Translations under genes and position numbers: made by a program
Assembly (NCBI GenBank): GCA_017623265.1
Contig: JAGAPM010000178.1
Coordinates: forward strand, 1 to 9,429
DNA length: 9,429 nucleotides
DNA from: Lentisphaeria bacterium
Lineage (GTDB): Bacteria > Verrucomicrobiota > Lentisphaeria > Victivallales > UBA1829
Reading direction: 5' to 3'
Notes under the pieces: model-generated
What the model was told of the DNA's origin: nothing
Database searches by the model: none
What the model saw: the letters and a program-made list of their open reading frames with translations, nothing else
Part shown: piece by piece, positions 1 through 7,173 of the stretch
Position numbering within the stretch: position 1 is the stretch's first letter
How the letters are laid out: each line of letters begins with the position of its first letter

Positions 1-337
1 CCCCATGTATAAACTGGTCGAAGGCACGTATGTGCCTGCCGAAAGCGTGTTCCAGATCGACGGCAATTTCGGTGCTGCCGCCGCCGTGGTCGCCATGCTG
101 CTGCGCAGTGAAAACGGCGTGATCGAACTCCTGCCCGCTCTGCCGGACCATTGGAAAAAATCCGGCTCCGTGAAGCGTCTCCGGGCACAAGGCGCATATA
201 TGCTGGATTATGCGTGGAGCGATGGCATGGTCAACAGCCTGTCGATCCGTGCCGCTCAGGATGGTCCCTGCACCGTCAAGATCAACGGCGAATGGAAAAC
301 GCTTGCGCTCAAAGCAGGCGATAATGTGATCCTGTAA
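1..337 (+). CDS. GH95-type alpha-L-fucosidase, C-terminal fragment (5' end outside window)
   Basis: This is the last ~111 codons of a glycoside hydrolase whose reading frame is open at the left edge, so the ATG at 5 is internal. The segment FQIDGNFG (residues 16-23 counted from that ATG), then a helix ending AMLLRS, then ENGVIELLPALPDHW and a region rich in 'G-S-V-K-R-L-R-A-Q-G' is the hallmark ending of family GH95 (alpha-1,2-L-fucosidase / alpha-L-galactosidase). The Asp of the QIDGNFG block is probably the active-site Asp that helps activate the nucleophilic water in characterised GH95 enzymes; that assignment is from memory. After the block comes the short beta-rich C-terminal domain (about residues 55-110), ending at TAA 335-337. 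The enzyme would remove terminal fucose from host glycans or plant polysaccharides. A signal peptide would lie outside the window. It converges on the oxidoreductase gene and shares a terminator with it. Confidence 0.85.
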   Translation, partial: PMYKLVEGTYVPAESVFQIDGNFGAAAAVVAMLLRSENGVIELLPALPDHWKKSGSVKRLRAQGAYMLDYAWSDGMVNSLSIRAAQDGPCTVKINGEWKTLALKAGDNVIL

Positions 338-360
338 AAGTCGTTCTGCAGAAAAAACAA

Positions 361-403
361 CGGGCTGCTGCGCCTTGCTCAAGGTTTACAGCAGCCCGCT
401 TTT
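361..403. terminator. Bidirectional Rho-independent terminator
   Basis: A perfect 10-bp inverted repeat, CGGGCTGCTG (361-370) and CAGCAGCCCG (389-398), has an inner CCTT/AAGG pairing in its loop. It is followed on the plus strand by TTTT at 400-403. On the minus strand the stem is followed by a T-run (complement of the A-rich 351-360). It sits between the stops of two convergent genes, at 337 and 425, and so probably ends both transcripts. Confidence 0.88.
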
Positions 404-424
404 GTTATCGGAAAAACAGATCTT

Positions 425-1501
425 TTATTCTTTGATCTTTGCCTTGCAGAACTTGGGATTCTGTTTCTTGATCTTTTCGGTCCACCGGACAATTTCAAAG
501 GCTTCTTCCGGTTTTACCGGGAACGGGATACCTTTCCGGATCTCGTTGTAAATGTGAACGTAAATGTCGTTCATTGATGCCTTGTTTGCCGGAGCTACCG
601 GGAAGGTTTCCTCCACCCATTCCGGCTTGTTCAGGGCGCCCCAGGGATCGGTACGGCTGGGCGTGGTATCCCGTGCCGGCGTGGTGGGCCATTTGAATTC
701 CGGTTTCAGGTATTTCAATTTGATCTCTTTTTCCGTTTCGCAGATCAACGCACCGCGGGTCCCGTAGACCGCATAGACCGGGGATGCCAGTGCCACGCCG
801 CCGGAGATCTCCACATCGATCACACGCCCGTTTCTGCCGCGGAAAACCAGCTTGAGATGGTCTTCGCAATTTCCCCGGGCGGCGATCTGTTTCAGGTCGC
901 TCCAGACTTCTTTCACCGGCGACTCCATCGGCTGCAGTGCATGGTCGATCAGGTGGGGACCCCAGTTGTTGAGCTGTCCGCCGCCATTCTTCTGCAAGGT
1001 CTGCCAGTCATCCCGGAAGCTGTATCCGTGACGGCACAGTTTGATCTCATAAATCTCCCCGAGGATGCCGGTCGCCATGATCTCCCGCACATGATTGAAC
1101 GCCGGCTCAAAACGGCGGTTCTGACGGCAGAACAATCTGCCCGGATATTTTTTGACAGCAGCCTGAAGTTTTTTCAGACCTGCAGCCGTGACTGCCACCG
1201 GCTTTTCCGCAAATACATATTTCCCCGATTCCAGCGCCCGGATGTCATAATCCACATGGAACAGAGAAGGCGTGGCAACGGCGATGAGATCGATCTTTTT
1301 ATCTGCCAGAAATTCCTCCGCATCGCTGTATGTCTTTGCTGCCGGATAACGCTTCTTCAGTTCTTCCAGCCGTTCCGGAAGAATGTCGCAACCGGCAACG
1401 ACCTCAAACTTGTCCTTATGGCTGTCCAGTTCCGCACAGTGCATATCCAGCCCCGCACGACCAAGCCCCCAAACTCCGACACGGATTTTTTTGTTTGCCA
1501 T
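425..1501 (-). CDS. Gfo/Idh/MocA family NAD(P)-dependent oxidoreductase
   Basis: The product is a 358-residue cytoplasmic sugar or polyol dehydrogenase-type protein. The N-terminal Rossmann fold carries GLGRAG at residues 12-17 and the family AEKP motif at 98-101, with K100 the expected catalytic lysine. The C-terminal alpha/beta substrate domain contains GGGQLNNWGPHLIDH at 173-187. Its H183 matches the catalytic His of inositol dehydrogenase (IolG), while the position four residues earlier, Asp in IolG, is Asn (N179). Length is typical of the family. The substrate cannot be assigned. It is the last gene of the minus-strand run, 31 nt after the MFS gene. The ATG at 1499-1501 is preceded by AAGGAAAG with a 6-nt spacer. 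Pairing with a transporter suggests uptake and oxidation or epimerisation of a sugar derivative, which is inference. Confidence 0.9.
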   Translation of the reverse strand: MANKKIRVGVWGLGRAGLDMHCAELDSHKDKFEVVAGCDILPERLEELKKRYPAAKTYSDAEEFLADKKIDLIAVATPSLFHVDYDIRALESGKYVFAEKPVAVTAAGLKKLQAAVKKYPGRLFCRQNRRFEPAFNHVREIMATGILGEIYEIKLCRHGYSFRDDWQTLQKNGGGQLNNWGPHLIDHALQPMESPVKEVWSDLKQIAARGNCEDHLKLVFRGRNGRVIDVEISGGVALASPVYAVYGTRGALICETEKEIKLKYLKPEFKWPTTPARDTTPSRTDPWGALNKPEWVEETFPVAPANKASMNDIYVHIYNEIRKGIPFPVKPEEAFEIVRWTEKIKKQNPKFCKAKIKE

Positions 1502-1532
1502 TTTCAGCTTTCCTTTTGTTTGTTGAACAGGA

Positions 1533-2705
1533 TTATGAATTTTTGATTTTCGACATTCGTTTCAGATAGAGCAGTCCGATCACCGCTGCAAGCACGGTCA
1601 ATGCAAGATAAGGCGCACCGTTCCAGCCTGTGAGCCAGACCAGCCCCCCGCCGATGAGCAGGGGCGAAAGCGTATTGGTCGTCCCGACGGTGATCTCGTT
1701 GACCGCTACATATTTTCCGGCTTTTTCCGGATGTGCCAGCGAATAGAAGACCAGACAGAATCCCACCACGCCCGAGAAGATCCCGATCAGGATCGAACCC
1801 GCATACAGGCTGTACACATTTCCGAACCCGAATACAAAAAGCAGCAGTCCGGCGATCCCGCAAACCGTCCCCGCCGTTACACCGGATGCCCTGTACATCC
1901 ATTCTTTCGAACGGATCAGGCAAAGGGAGGTGAAACTGTGGGCAAAGTAGATCAACGATACCATCAGGCTGACCTGTGTTTCGCTGTAATGTGCATCCGG
2001 TCCCTGTTCCGGCAGCAGACTTTTTGTCGTTGCGACTGCGGCGAAGGCGGCAACGGTCAACAGCCAGCCCCACAGTGCCAGATCCGGTTTGCTTGAAAAA
2101 TCATCTGTCGGAGCAGTCGGCTCTGTAGTGCTTGTGCGGTTGGAGTGTACCGCCAGTTTCTCTGCGAGAACTGGCAGAAAAAAGATGGGAATCATCAGTA
2201 CGGCGTTGATGCCGTATGCCAGTTGCCACGCCATGCCGTCAGCTCCGGCGGAAAGCATGGAGAAGAGGAACGGTCCCACCGCCATCCCGAAACTCCAGGA
2301 GGCGGAGTAGAGAGCAGATGCCCGTACCAGTCCCGCCTGTTTCCCGTTCTCCAGCGTTTTCAGAAAGACCTGAAACGGCGCACAGTAAACGGCGGTTGCG
2401 ATCCCCAGCAGAAGCAGCCAGAAATATTGCATCTGCACGCCCGGCACCAGCAGGAGTCCGAGAAAACAGAGAAAGTACAGCGCTGTCCCAGTCTGGACAA
2501 GACGCCGTGCGTTTTGTTCGGTCAGGATCCTGCCCACGAGCCATGCACAGACCGCACAGACCACCGCCCAGATGGAGAGTGTTCCGGTAATCGCAAAGAT
2601 CCCGGCACCCGCCTCTTTCAGTCGCAGAGGAACAATGATCAGAGTGGATCCGATCACAAGATTGAAGCTGACTGTCAGAAAAGATGTGATAACCGGGATG
2701 AACAT
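1533..2705 (-). CDS. Major facilitator superfamily transporter, substrate unknown
   Basis: This is a 390-residue polytopic inner-membrane protein. Hydrophobic segments fit two six-helix bundles (about residues 1-183 and 208-382), separated by a polar Ser/Thr/Pro-rich loop at about 187-208. A degenerate MFS motif A, G-R-I-L-T-E-Q-N-A-R-R, lies at 58-68 between helices 2 and 3. A short basic tail (LKRMSKIKNS) closes the protein. No substrate-specific motif is recognisable. The start is fixed because an in-frame TAA lies 9 nt upstream of the ATG. That TAA overlaps the TAAGGAAAC ribosome site, leaving only about 3 nt between AAGGA and ATG, which is short and may make translation inefficient. It follows the antiporter by 22 nt and precedes the oxidoreductase by 31 nt, consistent with one transcript. 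Confidence 0.85.
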   Translation of the reverse strand: MFIPVITSFLTVSFNLVIGSTLIIVPLRLKEAGAGIFAITGTLSIWAVVCAVCAWLVGRILTEQNARRLVQTGTALYFLCFLGLLLVPGVQMQYFWLLLLGIATAVYCAPFQVFLKTLENGKQAGLVRASALYSASWSFGMAVGPFLFSMLSAGADGMAWQLAYGINAVLMIPIFFLPVLAEKLAVHSNRTSTTEPTAPTDDFSSKPDLALWGWLLTVAAFAAVATTKSLLPEQGPDAHYSETQVSLMVSLIYFAHSFTSLCLIRSKEWMYRASGVTAGTVCGIAGLLLFVFGFGNVYSLYAGSILIGIFSGVVGFCLVFYSLAHPEKAGKYVAVNEITVGTTNTLSPLLIGGGLVWLTGWNGAPYLALTVLAAVIGLLYLKRMSKIKNS

Positions 2706-2727
2706 GTTTCCTTACTTTCTTATGTTC

Positions 2728-3690
2728 TTATGCGCAGGAGATGAGCCATGCCGTGTATGCACCGTACATCGCCAGCAGGATCACGCCTTCCGCCCGGTTC
2801 AGACGGAATCCCGTGATCATGAACGGAATCAGGATAAAGGTCGTTGCCAGCAGTGCCGCCAGGTCCCAGAACTGAATGTTTGCACCGGTCAGCGGGGCGA
2901 TCAGCGGCGCCACACCCATGATGAGCAGAATGTTGAAAATGTTGCTGCCAACCACATTCCCGATGGCAATATCACGTTCCCCCTTGATCGCTGCCACCAC
3001 ACTGGTCGCCAGTTCGGGAAGACTGGTCCCCACAGCTACGATGGTCAGACCGATCACGGTATTGGAAAGACCAGTCAGTTTTGCAATTTCGATCGCTCCC
3101 CGGAGAAACGCTTTGGAACCGAGAACCAGCACCACCAGCCCGAATACCGCCAGAAGCAGATAGAGATACAGGGGCTTTTCCGCCTTTTCGCCATCTTCCT
3201 CCGCCGATTCATTGAGGCTGTTTGCGGCAGCTTCTTTTTTCGCGCTGATGATAACTTTGATATTGTAAAGAACAAAGCCGGCAAACAGGATCAGACCGCC
3301 GATTCTCCCGATTCCGTCCTGCCACCAGTAGATCAGGCAGAAAGCAACTGCGGTCGCCGCCATCACCGGTACATCGGACTTCAGCATGGCACGGTTGACC
3401 GTGAGCGGCGTAATGACGGCACACAGCCCCAGAATCAGCGCAATATTGCAGATGTTGCTGCCCACCACATTGCCGATACTGATCCCCCCTTCACCGGCAA
3501 GAGCTGCATCCACCGAGACCACCAGTTCCGGCGCACTTGTCCCGTACGCCACCAGCGTCAAACCGATGATCAAAGGGCTGATCCCCAGTTTTTTTGCCGT
3601 TTTGGAGCCACCGCCGACCAGCCATTCCGCACCATAGTACAGGGCTGCCGATCCGATCGCGAGCCAAAGAAGACTGATGAATACATCCAT
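2728..3690 (-). CDS. CaCA-family Na+/Ca2+ antiporter (YrbG/NCX-like)
   Basis: This is a 320-residue membrane protein of the Ca2+:cation antiporter family, which exports Ca2+ (or another cation) in exchange for Na+ or H+. Both inverted alpha repeats are intact. Repeat 1 has GTSAPE (50-55) and GNVVGSN (73-79). Repeat 2 has GTSLPE (221-226) and GNVVGSN (244-250). E55 and E226 correspond to the paired ion-binding glutamates of the archaeal NCX_Mj structure. A hydrophilic acidic/basic loop at about 150-172 joins the two five-helix halves, the usual bacterial arrangement. The ATG has AAAGGAAAG upstream with an 8-nt spacer. It lies between hisF (53 nt upstream) and the MFS gene (22 nt downstream). 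Ion specificity cannot be told from the sequence. Confidence 0.93.
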   Translation of the reverse strand: MDVFISLLWLAIGSAALYYGAEWLVGGGSKTAKKLGISPLIIGLTLVAYGTSAPELVVSVDAALAGEGGISIGNVVGSNICNIALILGLCAVITPLTVNRAMLKSDVPVMAATAVAFCLIYWWQDGIGRIGGLILFAGFVLYNIKVIISAKKEAAANSLNESAEEDGEKAEKPLYLYLLLAVFGLVVLVLGSKAFLRGAIEIAKLTGLSNTVIGLTIVAVGTSLPELATSVVAAIKGERDIAIGNVVGSNIFNILLIMGVAPLIAPLTGANIQFWDLAALLATTFILIPFMITGFRLNRAEGVILLAMYGAYTAWLISCA

Positions 3691-3743
3691 GTTTTCTTTC
3701 CTTTCTACTTACTCTTGTTTCCCCTTTTATTGATGACGCTGCT

Positions 3744-4505
3744 TTACCGGACAGCGACCCCGTTTTCTTTCAGATACGCTTTCAGTTCCGGAATGTCGAT
3801 CATGTGGAAATGGAACACGCTTGCTGCCAGAAGAACGGTTGCACCGGACTTCGCCGCATCCAGGAAGTGTTCCAGTTTACCCGCACCGCCGGATGCCACG
3901 ATCTTGGCTTTACACACCTTTGCCATAGCTTCGATCACAGGCAGATCATAACCGGTCTTGGCTCCGTCGCCCGCCTTGCTGGTGGGCAGGATCGTTTTTA
4001 CGCCGAAACCATCGACTTTTTTCGCCCATTCCACTGCATCGTATCCCGTGGCAGTTCTGCCACCATCAATATAGACTTCATAGCCGGAGGGCATATCCTG
4101 ATTCACATCCACGTCGATTGCCACGGTGACCGCATCCGGACCGAACTCTTTGATCATGGCAGGGATCAGATCCGGATTCCGGAACGCCGCACTGCTGACG
4201 GAGACTTTGTTTGCGCCTGCCTTCAGAACTGCCGCTGCCGCTGCCACATCGCTGATCCCGCCACCCACAGTGAACGGAACCGTGCAGACTTCCGCCACAC
4301 GTCTGACCACATCCAGAAGAGTGCCCCGGTTTTCGATCGTTGCCGTAATATCCAGCAGCGCCAGTTCATCGGCTCCCGCTGCGCAATAGGCTTTCGCACA
4401 TTCCACCGGATCGCCCGCATCGGCAATATCAACAAAGTGGACTCCCTTGACTACCCGCCCGTTCTGCATGTCCAGGCACGGCATGATCACGACTGTTTCA
4501 GACAT
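3744..4505 (-). CDS. hisF: Imidazole glycerol phosphate synthase, cyclase subunit HisF
   Basis: This 253-residue (beta/alpha)8 barrel is the cyclase half of the fifth step of histidine synthesis. It combines PRFAR with ammonia from the HisH glutaminase to give imidazole glycerol phosphate and AICAR. Visible landmarks are catalytic D12 (in PCLD) and D131 (in AID), GRVVKG at 16-21, GADELALLDITA at 44-55, the phosphate-binding GGG (81-83) and SGGAG (205-209), and LAASVFHF near the end. Two departures stand out. The loop usually reading TS-(M/I)-D-x-D-G-T is TSKAGDGA at 175-182. The ammonia-gate positions Arg5 and Glu167 of Thermotoga HisF appear to be V6 and T171, while the partner E47 and K100 are kept. 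Length is normal and the frame intact. The ATG has AGGA about 10 nt upstream. hisH and hisA are not adjacent; hisF heads a run of unrelated transport genes. Confidence 0.94.
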   Translation of the reverse strand: MSETVVIMPCLDMQNGRVVKGVHFVDIADAGDPVECAKAYCAAGADELALLDITATIENRGTLLDVVRRVAEVCTVPFTVGGGISDVAAAAAVLKAGANKVSVSSAAFRNPDLIPAMIKEFGPDAVTVAIDVDVNQDMPSGYEVYIDGGRTATGYDAVEWAKKVDGFGVKTILPTSKAGDGAKTGYDLPVIEAMAKVCKAKIVASGGAGKLEHFLDAAKSGATVLLAASVFHFHMIDIPELKAYLKENGVAVR

Positions 4506-4556
4506 CTTTCATCTATCCTTTCTGTCTTGGTTTTTCCTTCCGGAAATATTTTTCAC

Positions 4557-4586
4557 AAAATAAAACACTTTTTTTAAATTTTTCAA
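4557..4586 (-). promoter_or_regulatory. Candidate promoter for the hisF-led minus-strand run
   Basis: On the minus strand, TTGAAA (4586-4581) and TATTTT (4562-4557) lie 18 nt apart, about 50 nt upstream of the hisF ATG. Both boxes are imperfect and the area is AT-rich, so chance matches are easy. The -35 box nearly abuts that of the divergent cysS promoter. Confidence 0.35.
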
Positions 4587-4589
4587 GTG
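4566..4589. repeat. AT-rich inverted repeat between divergent promoters
   Basis: CACTT (4566-4570) and AAGTG (4585-4589) flank a T/A core centred near 4577. The dyad overlaps the candidate -35 regions of both divergent promoters. It could be a protein-binding site, but the arms are only 5 bp in AT-rich DNA. Confidence 0.3.
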
Positions 4590-4615
4590 GCAAAATCGTA
4601 AAAAATGCGTATATT
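4587..4615 (+). promoter_or_regulatory. Sigma70-type promoter of the cysS transcription unit
   Basis: GTGGCA (4587-4592, 4 of 6 to TTGACA) and TATATT (4610-4615) are separated by exactly 17 nt. Transcription would start near 4622, leaving a leader of about 38 nt. That leader carries AAAGGA, 9 nt before the cysS ATG. No T-box-like leader is visible; the leader is too short for one. Confidence 0.6.
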
Positions 4616-4659
4616 ACAGATGTGTGATCAAAATTTTTTAACGGAAAGGATCAGAGACT

Positions 4660-6090
4660 ATGAGATTTTTCAATACACTGGGACACCGTGTCGAAGAGTT
4701 CAAGCCCATTGAAGAAGGAAAAGTGGGCATGTACACCTGCGGCCCCACAGTTTATAATTTCGCACATATCGGCAACTTCCGCGCATACCTCTTTGAAGAC
4801 ATCCTGCGCCGTACCCTCGAATACCACGGCTGCAAAGTCACCCAGGTCATGAACCTGACGGATGTGGATGACAAGACGATCCGGGATTCCCGTGCCGCAA
4901 ATCTTCCCCTCACCGTCTTCACCCGCAAGTACAAAGATGCTTTTTTTGAAGACCTGAAGACCCTGCGGATCGAACCGGCGGAACATTATCCGGAAGCCAC
5001 CACACACATCCCGGAAATGATCCAGCTCATCCAGACCCTGATGGATAAGGGGATCGCCTATCAGAGCGGTGACGGCTCCATTTACTTCTCCATTGCCAAG
5101 TTTCCCGCGTATGGTCAGCTCGCCAAGATCGATATGACCCAGCAGCGGATCGGCGAGCGCATCAACAGCGATGAATACGCCAAAGATTCCGTGGCAGACT
5201 TCGCCCTGTGGAAAGCATGGGATGAAAAGGATGGCGATGTAAAGTGGGATTCCCCCTGGGGACCCGGTCGCCCCGGATGGCATATTGAATGTTCCGCCAT
5301 GAGTCAGAAATATCTGGGCAAGACCTTTGATATCCATACCGGCGGGATCGACAACATGTTCCCCCATCATGAGGACGAAATCGCCCAGAGCGAAGCCGCC
5401 AACGGCTGCAAATTTGTCAATTACTGGCTCCATTGCGAACACCTGACGGTCAACCGCCAGAAGATGTCCAAGTCTCTCGGCAATTTCTACACCATGCGTG
5501 ACCTGCTGGAAAAAGGCTGGTCCGGCGCCGAGATCCGCTGGGTGCTCATTGGTACTCATTACCGCTCCAAACTGAACTTTGATATTGCGTCCCTTGATCA
5601 GAGCCGCTCGGCGCTCAAGAAGTTCGCTGATCTCTTCCGTCGTCTCGATGCTGTTGCGGAAGGGGAGGGCGGTCTGGCGGAAGCGCAGGAACGCGCCGCA
5701 CAGGCGAAAGCGAAGTTCGGCGCAGCCTTTGGCGAAGACCTGAATGTGGCGGAAGCGCTGGCGGAACTGTTCAAGTTCACGAAGGATGTGAAGTCTGCGC
5801 TGGCGAAGAATCTTTATCAGAAGAAAGCCGCCGCCGTGATCCTGGATCAGTACCGGGATTTCGACCGGATCCTTGCCGCTCTGGATGTGGATGCCGCTCT
5901 CGCTCAGAAACAGGAACAGCAGGCGGAACAGAGCGATGTGCCCGCCGATGTGCTGGCGCTCGTTCAGAAACGGGTCGAAGCCAAGAAAGCAAAGGATTTT
6001 GCCACGGCTGATGCGATCCGGGATGAACTCAAGGCGCAGGGCTGGATCATTGAAGATTCCCCTGCCGGTCCCCGTGTGATCAAAGCGTAA
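4660..6090 (+). CDS. cysS: Cysteinyl-tRNA synthetase
   Basis: This 476-residue class Ia synthetase charges tRNA-Cys with cysteine in the cytoplasm. The catalytic Rossmann fold has the HIGH-type signature as HIGN at 36-39 (a common CysRS variant) and an intact KMSKS at 268-272. The zinc ligands that select cysteine are present: C27 in TCGPT, C211 in HIECS, and H236 and E240 in PHHEDE. NLTDVDDK at 65-72 and GWHIECSAMS at 206-215 are family landmarks. The helical C-terminal domain (about 310 onward) ends with the typical AKDFATADAIRDEL segment and IEDSPAGP. Length matches the family, which rules out a truncated paralog or MshC. It heads a plus-strand unit; its stop TAA (6088-6090) overlaps the AAGGA ribosome site of the next gene, suggesting tight co-expression. 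Confidence 0.97.
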   Translation: MRFFNTLGHRVEEFKPIEEGKVGMYTCGPTVYNFAHIGNFRAYLFEDILRRTLEYHGCKVTQVMNLTDVDDKTIRDSRAANLPLTVFTRKYKDAFFEDLKTLRIEPAEHYPEATTHIPEMIQLIQTLMDKGIAYQSGDGSIYFSIAKFPAYGQLAKIDMTQQRIGERINSDEYAKDSVADFALWKAWDEKDGDVKWDSPWGPGRPGWHIECSAMSQKYLGKTFDIHTGGIDNMFPHHEDEIAQSEAANGCKFVNYWLHCEHLTVNRQKMSKSLGNFYTMRDLLEKGWSGAEIRWVLIGTHYRSKLNFDIASLDQSRSALKKFADLFRRLDAVAEGEGGLAEAQERAAQAKAKFGAAFGEDLNVAEALAELFKFTKDVKSALAKNLYQKKAAAVILDQYRDFDRILAALDVDAALAQKQEQQAEQSDVPADVLALVQKRVEAKKAKDFATADAIRDELKAQGWIIEDSPAGPRVIKA

Positions 6091-6102
6091 GGAACACGGA
6101 TT

Positions 6103-7158
6103 ATGACAACCCGCCCGGAGGATCAGCTGCTTTCTGCCGTCTCCGGGCTTTTTTCTGCCCGGATGATCCCCGCCCTGACGGATCAACTCGCCCGCTGGCG
6201 GGAGACAAGACCCCTCGATGGCGTCCGGGTGCTGGATGCCACGCCGCTCTTCTTCAATACCTGTCTCAAGTATGCCGCTCTTCTTGCCGCCGGAGCGGAT
6301 CTCACGGTGGCATACTCGGATCGTCTGCCGTACAGCGGTCAAGCACTTTCTTTGCTGAAAAACGCCGGGATCACCACCCTTTTCAATGCCTTTGAAAATG
6401 CAACGGGAGAGACCTTTGATGTGGTGGTGGATTGCGGCGCATTGCACAAAGAGATGAATACAAAATACGGCGCGGCGGAACTGACCCGTACCGGGGTGGA
6501 TCCCTATATCGCAACCGGAAAAAATGTGTTTCTCACCGATTCCGGCAGAGTCAAGATGATCGAAACCTGCCTCGGTACCGGCGAAAGTTGTCTGCGTGCA
6601 TTGAAACACTGCGGTTATCCGGTGTTTGCAGATAAAAAAGTGCTGCTCTTCGGGGGCGGAAAAGTGGGGCGCGGGATCAAAATGTATTTTCAGCGTGCCG
6701 GAGCGCTGGTGGATCTGGTGGATGGCAACGTGCCGGGTGCGGTGGATCACCGGGATACGGCAACGGTTGTGGCGCTGGCGGAGGAGGCGGATTTTATTGT
6801 CTCCGCCACCGGGATCCGTCATGCACACCATGTGTATGCGCCGGAACTTGCCCTCACGGATGCCGTCATTGTTAATATGGGCGTGGAGGATGAGTACGGT
6901 CCCGCCATGCCGGAGAACCGGGTACTCAACCGGAAGAAAACGCTGAATTTTCTTCTGGATGAACCCACAAAGACCTGTTATATCGATCCCACTATGGCGC
7001 TGCACAATGAGGCGGTGCTTGTCCTGTTGAAAACACCCCCCGGAACCGGTGCGGTCCTGCCCGGGGAAAAACTGGAAAATTCCATTCTCGACCTTGTCCG
7101 CAATGCCGGATTGATCGGGGATGAAGTGGATGAAATGCTGCAAACAATCTGTTCATAA
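6103..7158 (+). CDS. Degenerate adenosylhomocysteinase-like NAD-binding protein
   Basis: This 351-residue protein is built on the S-adenosylhomocysteine hydrolase (AHCY) plan. The N-terminal 'RMIPALTDQLARWRETRPLDGVRV' region (20-43) matches the conserved MPALM...KPLKGARI start. TDSGRVKMIETCLGTGES (145-162) aligns without gaps to the NDSVTKSKFDNLYGCRES block. GGGKVGRG (184-191) is the Rossmann glycine loop, followed by SATG (234-237) and NMG (258-260). It is clearly shorter than AHCY (about 410-490 residues), lacking about 20 residues between NMG and the HNEAV helix. By alignment from memory, the catalytic positions of human AHCY are replaced: His55 by Pro, Asp131 by Cys, Glu156 by Leu, Lys186 by Val (Lys next door), Asp190 by Glu, Asn191 by Thr, His301 by Val; the GHPSF segment is absent. 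Normal SAH hydrolysis is therefore unlikely. It may be a different NAD-dependent enzyme or a nucleotide-sensing partner. It starts 12 nt after cysS, with AAGGA 9 nt before the ATG, and mtaD follows 15 nt later. Confidence 0.75.
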   Translation: MTTRPEDQLLSAVSGLFSARMIPALTDQLARWRETRPLDGVRVLDATPLFFNTCLKYAALLAAGADLTVAYSDRLPYSGQALSLLKNAGITTLFNAFENATGETFDVVVDCGALHKEMNTKYGAAELTRTGVDPYIATGKNVFLTDSGRVKMIETCLGTGESCLRALKHCGYPVFADKKVLLFGGGKVGRGIKMYFQRAGALVDLVDGNVPGAVDHRDTATVVALAEEADFIVSATGIRHAHHVYAPELALTDAVIVNMGVEDEYGPAMPENRVLNRKKTLNFLLDEPTKTCYIDPTMALHNEAVLVLLKTPPGTGAVLPGEKLENSILDLVRNAGLIGDEVDEMLQTICS

Positions 7159-7173
7159 GGAGAATAACACAAT

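Noticed and set aside
2572..3951. 459-codon plus-strand frame opposite the antiporter gene
   Set aside because: It is codon-aligned with the antiporter and is a mirror of its codon bias. It has no domain and overlaps parts of two other genes.
3744..4505. HisF paralog of the WbuZ type used in surface polysaccharide synthesis
   Set aside because: The N-terminus keeps PCLD with catalytic Asp and GRVVKG, and overall similarity is to true histidine-pathway HisF.
4616..4659. T-box or other riboswitch leader for cysS
   Set aside because: The predicted leader is only about 38 nt, with no specifier stem or antiterminator.
4651..7143. 830-codon open frame on the minus strand spanning cysS and the AHCY-like gene
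   Set aside because: It is codon-aligned with both sense genes, which use no TTA, CTA or TCA codons in frame, so no antisense stops arise. The translation is rich in His, Arg, Gln and Gly with no recognisable domain, and the sense proteins are convincing.
6103..7158. Calling this gene a functional adenosylhomocysteinase (ahcY)
   Set aside because: The fold-level match is good, but the protein is short and the catalytic Lys, Asp, Asn, Glu and His positions are substituted, so the symbol would mislead.
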